Positions 1-6,845 of a DNA stretch of 64,000 bases are shown here, one piece after another (positions within the stretch are counted from its first letter, which is position 1; each line of letters opens with the position of its first letter). Position numbers and translations under genes: made by a program. This stretch comes from Psychrobacter fozii (lineage in GTDB: Bacteria > Pseudomonadota > Gammaproteobacteria > Pseudomonadales > Moraxellaceae): assembly GCF_003217155.1 (NCBI RefSeq), contig NZ_QJSU01000010.1, forward strand, positions 1 to 64,000. Reading direction: 5' to 3'. The notes beneath the pieces are model-generated. The model did not search any database. It was not told the DNA's origin and saw only the letters and a list, made by a program, of their open reading frames with translations.

Positions 1-158
1 AAGGCGCCAATGCCCAGTAAGACACAGATGGCGAGTATCAAGGAGAGATGCGGCACCCAACCAAAGCCGATCATGGTAACACCCATGATGGCGATGACGA
101 TGGCTGATATGATGAAGGCTTGCTGAGGGGAGATATGGGTGAGAATTCTTGGAGGCAT
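1..158 (-). CDS. N-terminus of a membrane transporter, possibly NhaC-type Na+/H+ antiporter (partial)
   Basis: Reading the minus strand from an ATG at 158 gives about 52 residues without a stop, running off the left edge of the window. An in-frame TAA lies just upstream of the ATG, which fixes the start. The peptide begins MPPRILTHISPQQ, then has a hydrophobic span and the sequence GFGWVPHLSLILAICVLLG, which resembles the first two membrane segments of NhaC-family sodium/proton antiporters. Only the first two helices are visible, so another polytopic carrier family is possible. The gene lies downstream of tRNA-Gly and its terminator on the same strand. Confidence 0.5.
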   Translation of the reverse strand, partial: MPPRILTHISPQQAFIISAIVIAIMGVTMIGFGWVPHLSLILAICVLLGIGA

Positions 159-295
159 GATGCGCCCTTATGATGCAGGTTGGTTTGAGATATTGAAGGG
201 TTTACTGGTTTCGTCTGTAGCCATGCTCTTGACTGGTTGCTGGCTTTTTATTAGCACTCCATACTTCTACTGGTTCATCGACCAAATTTTATCCA

Positions 296-335
296 TAAAA
301 AAATCCTCACTTCTTATCATAAGAAGTGAGGATTT
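296..335 (-). terminator. Rho-independent terminator of tRNA-Gly
   Basis: A 15-bp perfect stem (301-315 with 321-335) closes a 5-nt loop. On the minus strand it is followed by seven T residues (complement of 297-303). It lies about 20 nt beyond the CCA end of the tRNA gene. Confidence 0.85.
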
Positions 336-356
336 AGTGCTTTTTCAAGCCATATT

Positions 357-431
357 TGGAGCGGGAAAAGAGATTCGAACTCTCGACCCCAACCTTGGCA
401 AGGTTATGCTCTACCACTGAGCTATTCCCGC
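357..431 (-). tRNA. tRNA-Gly (anticodon GCC)
   Basis: The minus strand folds as a cloverleaf. The 7-bp acceptor stem is GCGGGAA/TTCCCGC. The D arm is GCTC-AGTGGTA-GAGC, the anticodon arm is TAACC-TTGCCAA-GGTTG with anticodon GCC, and the T arm carries TTCGAAT. The discriminator base is T, and CCA is encoded (357-359 on the plus strand). It is a single tRNA gene with no adjacent tRNA, and it ends in its own terminator. Confidence 0.97.
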
Positions 432-1279
432 TGATTATCGAATTGTAGTGTTGTTAACAACAACTCCGTCTCGATAGGCTGGCTATTCTATCAAAATTCC
501 TGAGTGTGTCAACACCTTTTTTCATATTTATTTCCAATATTTTCACTTTAAGTCTCTATTTCTAGAGAGTTTACCTATAAGTAATTGATTTAATAATAAG
601 TATCTCATTTACTGAAGTAATCATTATTTTCACTAGTGATGAAAATATTATGTACCTTCATCATGAACTATGTTTAATCGCGTCTATGCCCATCAACCAA
701 ACTGCTATTTTCATAGTGCATCGCTACGTTATTCTATAAATAAATATTAAAAACATATTTCACTCTAGGGCGTGTCCTCATTTTAGAAATGGTGATAAAA
801 ATGAGCTAAATTGCAGTCAAACAAGGAAAATAGCGCAGATAATATCGAGATATTAGTCAGCTATTTGACACCGTTTGGCAAGATTTAGCCATTTTTAACC
901 CATTTAGATGACTATCGATTGAATTGAGGACACGCCCTAATACATACGATAATTGTCAACACTCAAGGTATGCGATACAAACCAACCAAGTAGAGATAAT
1001 ACGTATAGCAAAGTTGATATAGTAGCAGAACAAGCGATGTTTGATGATACTCTACTTACAATCATACGTTGTGTTGTTACTGTTTCTACATTGGTTTTAG
1101 GCTATTAACATTATTATACTTATGGGCAATGCCAGTTTGGGTAAAATTTTACTATTAAGACAGATAAATAGAGTAATAAGTGCTGTCCACATATCAGCCA
1201 AGAATTATCATTTGACCTATTTTATAGATATATACTTTGTACAACTTCTACTTTTATCATTTACAGCGAGGATTTTTTT
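432..1279. other. Long intergenic region holding one 174-bp palindromic element
   Basis: About 850 bp without a convincing gene. It holds a 14-bp perfect palindrome TGTTGTTAACAACA at 449-462, which is 17 nt upstream of the tRNA-Gly 5' end, and the element at 766-939 described separately. The remainder is AT-rich. I see no RNA gene or conserved small ORF in it. Confidence 0.7.
766..939 (+). mobile_element. 174-bp palindromic element, copy A (subfamily 1)
   Basis: Bounded by a perfect 15-bp terminal inverted repeat, TAGGGCGTGTCCTCA (766-780) and its complement (925-939). Inside, the two arms match each other nearly throughout: the block AAAATG-GCTAAAT appears in both arms in opposite orientation. 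A central hairpin pairs AAATAGC (828-834) with GCTATTT (860-866) and TAATATC (840-846) with GATATTA (849-855). The outer TA on each side would fit a TA target duplication, as made by IS630/Tc1-type enzymes. It has no coding capacity. It is nearly identical to copy B at 22766-22939. Confidence 0.85.
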
Positions 1280-2092
1280 ATGAAAAAGCTACTGACCACT
1301 ACCGTGATGGCAGTGTCACTGTCCACACTGACTTTAGCAGGCTGTACTAGCACGACCAACACGGGTGCCGTTGGTGTCAACCGTCAGCAGCTGCTATTAG
1401 TTTCTAGTGAGCAAGTCCTTCAGTTATCAGCGGAAAGCTACGCGAATACACTGAAAGAAGCCAAATCAAAGGGCGTACTAGACAAAAATACAGCTCAGCT
1501 TAATCGCCTAAAGATTATTGCTAATCGTTTAATCGGTCAGGTTGGCACTTACCGTACAGATGCGGCAGCGTGGGACTGGGAAGTGCATACTATCCAATCT
1601 GACGAACTAAATGCCTTCGTTGTACCTGGTGGTAAGATTATGTTTTATTCAGGTATTATCGATCGCTTGAGCCTAACTGATGATGAGATTGCAGCGATTA
1701 TGGGACATGAGATGTCACATGCGCTACGTGAACACTCACGTGAGCGTCTGTCGCGTGAATATGCAACGCAAACAAGTATCGGTGTGGCTGCTAGCATATT
1801 TGGCTTATCACAAGGACAGGCTGAGTTAGCAGGTACTGCTGGCAATTTAGGTTTGAGCCTACCCCACAGTCGTACTCAAGAGTCTGAAGCTGACCAAATT
1901 GGTCTTGAGCTGATGGCACGTGCAGGCTACAACCCACAGGCAGCGGTTAGCTTATGGCAAAAAATGCAGAAGGCAAGCGAAGGCGAGCCACCACAATTCT
2001 TGAGCACTCACCCATCTAGCAGCAGTCGCATTTCTCAATTACAGGCATTGATGCCTAAAGTAACGCCGCTGTATCAGCAAGCCCGTCGTTAA
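1280..2092 (+). CDS. M48-family zinc metalloprotease, lipoprotein (LoiP/YggG-like)
   Basis: A 270-residue envelope protease. A lipoprotein signal ends in the lipobox LAGC with Cys22, so it should be anchored in a membrane facing the periplasm. The catalytic zinc motif HEMSH occupies residues 143-147 and the downstream ESEAD motif (201-205) supplies the third ligand. Members of this group (E. coli LoiP, BepA relatives) cut misfolded outer-membrane proteins. This one lacks the TPR tail of BepA and matches the short LoiP type in length. A GAGGA ribosome site precedes the ATG. It stands alone and is followed by a terminator. The exact substrate is unknown. Confidence 0.9.
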   Translation: MKKLLTTTVMAVSLSTLTLAGCTSTTNTGAVGVNRQQLLLVSSEQVLQLSAESYANTLKEAKSKGVLDKNTAQLNRLKIIANRLIGQVGTYRTDAAAWDWEVHTIQSDELNAFVVPGGKIMFYSGIIDRLSLTDDEIAAIMGHEMSHALREHSRERLSREYATQTSIGVAASIFGLSQGQAELAGTAGNLGLSLPHSRTQESEADQIGLELMARAGYNPQAAVSLWQKMQKASEGEPPQFLSTHPSSSSRISQLQALMPKVTPLYQQARR

Positions 2093-2142
2093 TCAAAACT
2101 TATTGGTAGATATCACGTTTTGAGCCAATATTTATAGATTAT

Positions 2143-2184
2143 AAGAGCAGAGTGCACATGAAGTATTGTGCTCTGCTCTTTTCA
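2143..2184 (+). terminator. Rho-independent terminator after the M48 protease gene
   Basis: AAGAGCAGAG (2143-2152) pairs with CTCTGCTCTT (2171-2180), followed by TT and further T residues. It lies 50 nt after the protease stop codon. Confidence 0.8.
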
Positions 2185-2452
2185 TTTTTAGTAAGAAATG
2201 ACAATTTTAGTAAGAAGTGACAATGACTATTGAGTTTGGAAATTGAGCGTATCGCTATTAATCGCGTTATTACTGATGGTTATATTTGTTAGCCATATGC
2301 TTGGTAAGTAAGAACAATTTATTTGTCTACGCATTTCAAGAGCATGCAGTCTGGATAATTGTGTCTGCTATAATGCCCACAATATATAATCTACACATTG
2401 CTAAATATTATTAAGCAAAATACTGTTGAGCAAAACATATGGAAGGATTGTT

Positions 2453-2776
2453 ATGACTACCACACCGACTGCCAATGCACTTAATGCGGAGCTACAAGTT
2501 CTGCAGTCACAACATTTAGAACTGGTCAATGAGTCAATGAATCATGCTGGTTATTTCGATGGTAAAGAAAGCCATTTTAAGCTTACTATTGTCAGTAATG
2601 CTTTTGAAGGCAAACGCTTGGTCGCACGCCATCAGCTCGTATATGGACTGGTTAATGCGCTACTGACCTCACAAGGTGGTCAAGTACATGCTCTAGCTAT
2701 TCATGCTTATACGCCCGTCGAGTGGCAAGGCCAAAGCCCTGATAGTCCATTATGCGCTGGACAAAACAAAGCTTAG
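2453..2776 (+). CDS. BolA-family protein
   Basis: A 107-residue small cytoplasmic protein with the BolA fold. The stretch SHFKLTIVSNAFEGKRLVAR is followed by HQLVYGLV and HALAIHAYTP, the typical helix-turn and C-terminal strand of BolA/IbaG proteins. These pair with monothiol glutaredoxins to handle [2Fe-2S] clusters, and some also act in transcription or cell shape. The start at 2453 was chosen because GGAAGG sits seven bases upstream; an ATG at 2426 in the same frame has no such site. SirB2 follows after 89 nt and could share the transcript. I cannot separate BolA from IbaG by sequence alone. Confidence 0.85.
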   Translation: MTTTPTANALNAELQVLQSQHLELVNESMNHAGYFDGKESHFKLTIVSNAFEGKRLVARHQLVYGLVNALLTSQGGQVHALAIHAYTPVEWQGQSPDSPLCAGQNKA

Positions 2777-2865
2777 AATGTTGTTATTTAGATCACATGT
2801 TTTCATATAATAATTGAATGCTATAAACAAGCTGACCAATGCAAATTTAAGGAAAACCATATTCA

Positions 2866-3225
2866 ATGAAACACTTACATATGCTAATGGCATTACTGAT
2901 CATTGTGCTATTTATATACCAGAGTTATTTGGTATTAAGTTCTAACAGACGAGCGCCACGTGCGGTGAAGATAGCGTCTCATATTCTCTATGCGCTCATT
3001 ATCGTATCAGGCGCAGTGATGCTCATGCAGCTAATGAGTGTCAATGCCCCTGTCCAATGGGCTTTCGCCAAAATAATTTTGCTCTTCACTGCTATTAGCG
3101 CTAGTGTAAAAGCATTCAAGAATCATGCAACACCTGCCCAAAGAAAAGCGGGTATTGTCATTGCGGGTATCGCGTATTTTGGTATTGTAGTACTGGCCTT
3201 TACAAAGCCTGGCAACTTATTTTAA
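2866..3225 (+). CDS. SirB2-family inner membrane protein
   Basis: A 119-residue protein with four predicted membrane helices (roughly 4-24, 38-58, 65-82 and 95-113). The short polar loop SSNRRAPRAVKIASH after helix 1 and the order of helices match the SirB2 family (PF04247). The family was named after a Salmonella regulator of invasion genes, but its biochemical role is not established. It follows the BolA-family gene on the same strand. Confidence 0.8.
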   Translation: MKHLHMLMALLIIVLFIYQSYLVLSSNRRAPRAVKIASHILYALIIVSGAVMLMQLMSVNAPVQWAFAKIILLFTAISASVKAFKNHATPAQRKAGIVIAGIAYFGIVVLAFTKPGNLF

Positions 3226-3372
3226 TCCGTCTGCCGTATTAAAGTTGTACATATAGCAAGACTACTCAGAGGCAAAATATTGGATAATCGAGGGACTTTC
3301 AATATCTTAATCACATTATTTTTGCTATCTTGAATATATACAAAGACAATAATTCAGCCTAATGGAGCCACC

Positions 3373-3774
3373 ATGAAAACTCTTACTACAGCGACGTTAC
3401 TAGCCACAGCTGGTATTTTGGGGCTCTCAGGCTGTGCCTCTACAGGTAATGTCACACCGCAGTATGTGCCGCCAAGCACCTATCAAAGCTATGATTGCCA
3501 AGCACTTAGCCAAGAATATACTCGTGTTAATCGCTATGTAGACGCAGCACGTAACGAGCAGTCAAGCTTATCTGCCTCAGGTGTCGGTGTTGGGATTTCT
3601 GCAGGGCGTTGGGGTATCTCTCCTAATATCAGCTTTGGTCTGGGCAAAAGCAACAGTACTCAAGCACGCGATGCCAAGTTATCACGGCTCTATGGCGAGA
3701 GTGATGCCATAGTACAATCTGCACGTATTCAACGCTGTAGCTTCGTCAACGGTATCAAAATTTATGGTGAGTAG
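3373..3774 (+). CDS. Small secreted lipoprotein of unknown function
   Basis: A 133-residue protein with a clear lipoprotein signal (LSGC, Cys21). The mature part contains a Cys in YDCQALSQEY and another near the end in QRCSFV, which could form a disulfide. Between them is a Gly/Ser-rich stretch (SASGVGVGISAGRWG) and predicted helices. It has a GGAG ribosome site. I do not recognise the family and infer only that it is a periplasmic or outer-membrane lipoprotein. Confidence 0.8.
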   Translation: MKTLTTATLLATAGILGLSGCASTGNVTPQYVPPSTYQSYDCQALSQEYTRVNRYVDAARNEQSSLSASGVGVGISAGRWGISPNISFGLGKSNSTQARDAKLSRLYGESDAIVQSARIQRCSFVNGIKIYGE

Positions 3775-3802
3775 CATTTAAATAAGATGAGCTATATTCG
3801 AT

Positions 3803-3850
3803 AGCTTCGAGTATCCATAGTTTCGGGTCTCCATACCTTCGAGTGTCCAT
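3803..3850 (+). repeat. Three tandem 16-bp units
   Basis: Units at 3803-3818, 3819-3834 and 3835-3850 share the pattern AG-TTCG-GT-TCCAT with two to four differences each. They lie between the lipoprotein stop codon and the shared terminator. Confidence 0.8.
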
Positions 3851-3873
3851 AGTGTTAGACAGTTGTTATGATT

Positions 3874-3912
3874 AAAAAAGCCAATACGCGATCAACGTAT
3901 TGGCTTTTTTGT
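3874..3912. terminator. Bidirectional terminator between the lipoprotein gene and trxC
   Basis: AAAAAAGCCAATACG pairs with CGTATTGGCTTTTTT across a short loop, with A and T runs on opposite sides. It can therefore stop transcription from the plus-strand lipoprotein gene and the convergent trxC. Confidence 0.9.
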
Positions 3913-3946
3913 GACTAATTATCACGACTATAAACTTATCTGAAGC

Positions 3947-4384
3947 TTAAGCGCTCAAGCTTCGTACCCACTGGATGATTTGGTCACTGGGCAGTGCGCC
4001 CGACTGCCGCGCGATTTCTTTACCGCCTCTAAAGGCAACCATAGTCGGCAAACTACGGATGTTATAAGGGGCTGCTGCTTGCTCGTATTTATCCGTTTGT
4101 ATCTTTGCAAAAACTACTTGCGGCAACTGACTGGCCGCCACTTTGAATTGCGGCGCCATCATAATGCATGGTTGGCACCAACTTGCCCAAAAATCAACGA
4201 TGGTCAATACCTCATTCTTTTGAATAAATTTGCTGACCGTTTGCGCGTTCAACTCGTGTGGGCTTGCCGTCAGTAGTGGCTGACCACATTTACCACATTT
4301 TGGTTCAGCACTTAATCTGGCTGCTGGTACGCGGTTGGTCGCGTGGCAATGTGGGCAGACTAGATGGAAGTTTTGCTCATTCAT
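3947..4384 (-). CDS. trxC: Thioredoxin 2 (zinc-binding N-terminus)
   Basis: A 145-residue protein with the two-part structure of TrxC. An N-terminal zinc ribbon uses Cys10, Cys13, Cys30 and Cys33, and a thioredoxin domain follows from about residue 45. The redox motif reads WCQPC (residues 69-73) where almost all thioredoxins have WCGPC; the following cis-proline region SLPTM is intact. TrxC reduces disulfides in the cytosol and is often linked to oxidative stress. The Gly-to-Gln change in the active site should alter redox potential or partner choice. The gene is convergent with the upstream lipoprotein. Confidence 0.92.
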   Translation of the reverse strand: MNEQNFHLVCPHCHATNRVPAARLSAEPKCGKCGQPLLTASPHELNAQTVSKFIQKNEVLTIVDFWASWCQPCIMMAPQFKVAASQLPQVVFAKIQTDKYEQAAAPYNIRSLPTMVAFRGGKEIARQSGALPSDQIIQWVRSLSA

Positions 4385-4482
4385 GATTTGATTCCTATTC
4401 TAATTATTCTATTGTCTTAACAGTTCGGCTTGGATAGATTGATTATACAAACAACTTTATTATGATGATGTATAGTCATTCT

Positions 4483-5103
4483 CTACAGCACTTGCGCTGC
4501 CACACCACTATACACGTAGCTCATCGGTCGTGGACCTGGCAAGTATGCTTCGCTTAACTCGTCGATGGCAAAACCACCTGCTCTAATCAGTGCTGGAATA
4601 TCGCGATCTAAATGACACCCTCCTGCTATAGGTTTCCAAAAAGGTGTCAATCGATGCTGCCAACGCTCGACAGAAAGATCTGGCGCTAATCCATGCTCAC
4701 AAAATAACAAACGACCATCAGGTTTTAGCACTCGTGCCATTTCTTGAAGTGCCGATACCGGATCGTCGATACTACATAAGGTAAAGGTCATCACAATCGT
4801 ATCAAATCGATCCGTATCAGCGTGAATGCCTTGAACATCCACGGCTATCACTTCAACTGGAATGCTAATGTCACTCGCCCGCTTACGTGCGAGTGTCTGC
4901 ATCTGAGCCGCTGGGTCGATACCAACAATAGAAGAGACTCGTTTGGCATCATAAAACGGTAGATTCAAACCGCTACCAATTCCAACTTCGAGTACTTCAC
5001 CTAGTGCTTGAGGAACAATTTTAGACCGCGCTTTCATCACATTACCCGCACTACAAGCGACATCGATCAGCTTGGGCAATACATAACGTTCGTAAGGGTT
5101 CAT
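4483..5103 (-). CDS. Class I SAM-dependent methyltransferase
   Basis: A 206-residue cytoplasmic methyltransferase. The SAM-binding motif I reads VLEVGIGSGLNLPFY (about residues 36-50), followed by an acidic turn in VGIDPAAQM and the motif MTFTLCSIDDP. The layout resembles the Methyltransf_11 group that includes METTL7-like and phospholipid methyltransferases, but the acceptor cannot be named. A GGAGAG ribosome site lies before the ATG. It is on the same strand as the persulfide dioxygenase-like gene, 157 nt downstream of it, so linked expression is possible. Confidence 0.8.
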   Translation of the reverse strand: MNPYERYVLPKLIDVACSAGNVMKARSKIVPQALGEVLEVGIGSGLNLPFYDAKRVSSIVGIDPAAQMQTLARKRASDISIPVEVIAVDVQGIHADTDRFDTIVMTFTLCSIDDPVSALQEMARVLKPDGRLLFCEHGLAPDLSVERWQHRLTPFWKPIAGGCHLDRDIPALIRAGGFAIDELSEAYLPGPRPMSYVYSGVAAQVL

Positions 5104-5260
5104 TGCTCTCTCCAGTTATCGCCGAACTTAGCGCTTGCAGGTAGCTATACCGAGCTTCTATATAGCGGACCATCTACAGATTAGCATTATTATAGATATC
5201 TAGCATACGATACTTGCGTCGTGCTGCACGGGATGACAACTTTCACTTATTACACGTTTT

Positions 5261-6133
5261 TTATTTACCGAGCGCATTAATCGGTACTTTCAGATAACGG
5301 ATACCATTGTCTTCCGGCTCTGGGAAATGACCTGCATCAATATTAACTTGTACCGAAGGAATAATTAGGCGCGGCATATCAAGCGTAGCATCACGGCGCT
5401 CACGCATTTCTACAAACTCGGCTTCATTGATACCCTCTTTCACATGGATATTCCCCAGTTTCTGCGCTGCCACAGTAGTGGTGGGACAGTGCTTACGACC
5501 CTTGCTTGGATAGTCATGACACAGATACATCATCGTATCGTCAGGGAGTGCTAGCAGCCTTTTGATGGAGTGATACAAGGTTTTTGCATCCCCACCGGGG
5601 AAATCGCAGCGAGCCGTACCCACATCTGGCGCAAACAAAGTATCTCCGACGAATACCACTGTTTTTTCGTCATCAGCAGCAACATACGCCATATCAGCTC
5701 GCGTGTGACCCGGCACATACATGACCGTAATAGTAATATCGCCAAGCGCTAATATTTCACCATCATCTGTCAAAATATCAAACTGACTGGCATCCGTGCG
5801 AAAACTGGTATCGAAATTAAAGATTTGCTTGAATGTTTTTTGCACTTCGGTGATATGCTGCCCTATGACGAGCTGACCACCTAACAATTCTTTGACGTGT
5901 GCAGCTCCTGAGATATGATCAGCATGGGCATGGGTTTCTATAATATAGACCAGCTCCCAACCCTGCTCACGGACAAACTCAATCACCTCATCGACACTCG
6001 TAGTGCCAGTACGTCCTGACTTGGCATCAAAGTCTAATACGGGATCGACGATGGCACATACTTGCTTCTGGACATCTGCCAGTACGTGAGTATAGGTTTC
6101 TGTATCGCTATGTAAGAATGAATGGACTTGCAT
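5261..6133 (-). CDS. MBL-fold persulfide dioxygenase-type hydrolase (Blh/ETHE1-like)
   Basis: A 290-residue metallo-beta-lactamase-fold protein. The metal motif is THAHADH (His68, His70, Asp72, His73), followed by GHTRADM and a C-terminal CHDYPSKG segment. This set, and the opening VHSFLHSDTETYTHVL, match the persulfide dioxygenase branch (ETHE1, CstB N-domain, Xylella/Agrobacterium Blh), which oxidises glutathione persulfide to sulfite. It is divergent from a BigR-like repressor gene with 253 nt between them, and the regulator probably controls both directions. In classic Blh a DUF442 domain is fused to this fold; here the DUF442 genes are separate (8718 and 9200). Function is inferred from family and context. 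Confidence 0.87.
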   Translation of the reverse strand: MQVHSFLHSDTETYTHVLADVQKQVCAIVDPVLDFDAKSGRTGTTSVDEVIEFVREQGWELVYIIETHAHADHISGAAHVKELLGGQLVIGQHITEVQKTFKQIFNFDTSFRTDASQFDILTDDGEILALGDITITVMYVPGHTRADMAYVAADDEKTVVFVGDTLFAPDVGTARCDFPGGDAKTLYHSIKRLLALPDDTMMYLCHDYPSKGRKHCPTTTVAAQKLGNIHVKEGINEAEFVEMRERRDATLDMPRLIIPSVQVNIDAGHFPEPEDNGIRYLKVPINALGK

Positions 6134-6258
6134 GGCTGCCTCTTTGTATTTCTATGAATATTTTAGTTTTTAATAAATTCTTAAGTATAATATGCGCTCG
6201 GCTCTCGTATCTGCAGCGACATATCAATTGACTGTGCATACTAACATAGCAGTTATTA

Positions 6259-6284
6259 TACATTTTATAAATTTATATAATGTA
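6259..6284. promoter_or_regulatory. Candidate BigR-type operator
   Basis: A 26-bp AT-rich inverted repeat with arms TACATT (6259-6264) and AATGTA (6279-6284), centred between the divergent persulfide dioxygenase gene and the ArsR-family gene. ArsR repressors of this branch bind AT-rich palindromes in such positions. The assignment is positional and no binding is shown. Confidence 0.45.
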
Positions 6285-6386
6285 AATAAATATAACTTGA
6301 TAAAGACTCATGTATCATTGATAATTAATCACGTTTATCTATAAATGCTATACCCTACTATTTATACTTAATATAAGGAGCTCGCT

Positions 6387-6773
6387 CTGAAACCTTCAGC
6401 ATTGAGCACAGCTACAACTAGCCCGAGCGACCCTATATCACCTAGTGAGACAGAGTCTGCACCTAAAGATCTTGCTGAGCAAATGAAACAAGCTTCGATG
6501 CAAGCCAGCCAGCTATTAAAGTCACTCTCGCATCCTGATAGACTGTTACTGCTATGTCAGCTGACTCAAGGAGAGTATTGCGTCAGTGAGCTTGAAAGCT
6601 TAGTCGGTGTTGGACAACCAAGCTTGTCACAGCAGTTGGGCATCCTACGCAAAGACGAGCTAGTCTCGACACGCCGTGAAGGCAAGCAAATCTACTATAG
6701 CATTGCCAGTGACGATGCTTTAGCGGTTCTAGATCTCCTTTACCAACGCTTTTGTGCCAAAACAGACGGATAG
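6387..6773 (+). CDS. bigR: ArsR-family redox/sulfide-sensing repressor (BigR/SqrR-like)
   Basis: A winged-helix repressor of about 123-128 residues. The recognition helix region reads GVGQPSLSQQLGILR and the wing is RREGKQIYYSI. Cysteines in LLLLCQL (Cys52, counted from the TTG) and QRFCAK (Cys118) sit where BigR and SqrR form the disulfide or polysulfide bridge that releases DNA; a further Cys60 is present. No ATG exists at the start. TTG at 6402 lies over 20 nt after the AAGGAG site, whereas CTG at 6387 is in frame and has ideal spacing, so I place the start at CTG with reservation. It is probably autoregulated through the palindrome upstream. Confidence 0.82.
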   Translation: MKPSALSTATTSPSDPISPSETESAPKDLAEQMKQASMQASQLLKSLSHPDRLLLLCQLTQGEYCVSELESLVGVGQPSLSQQLGILRKDELVSTRREGKQIYYSIASDDALAVLDLLYQRFCAKTDG

Positions 6774-6845
6774 ATTATCCGCTTAATAATCGGCTGTAAT
6801 AACGTTCAACACACTCTAACTTTTTTATCATGATGACGTATTGCT

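Noticed and set aside
139..420. A 93-residue plus-strand reading frame over the tRNA region
   Set aside because: It runs through the terminator and the tRNA-Gly gene on the opposite strand and matches no family, so it is a chance frame.
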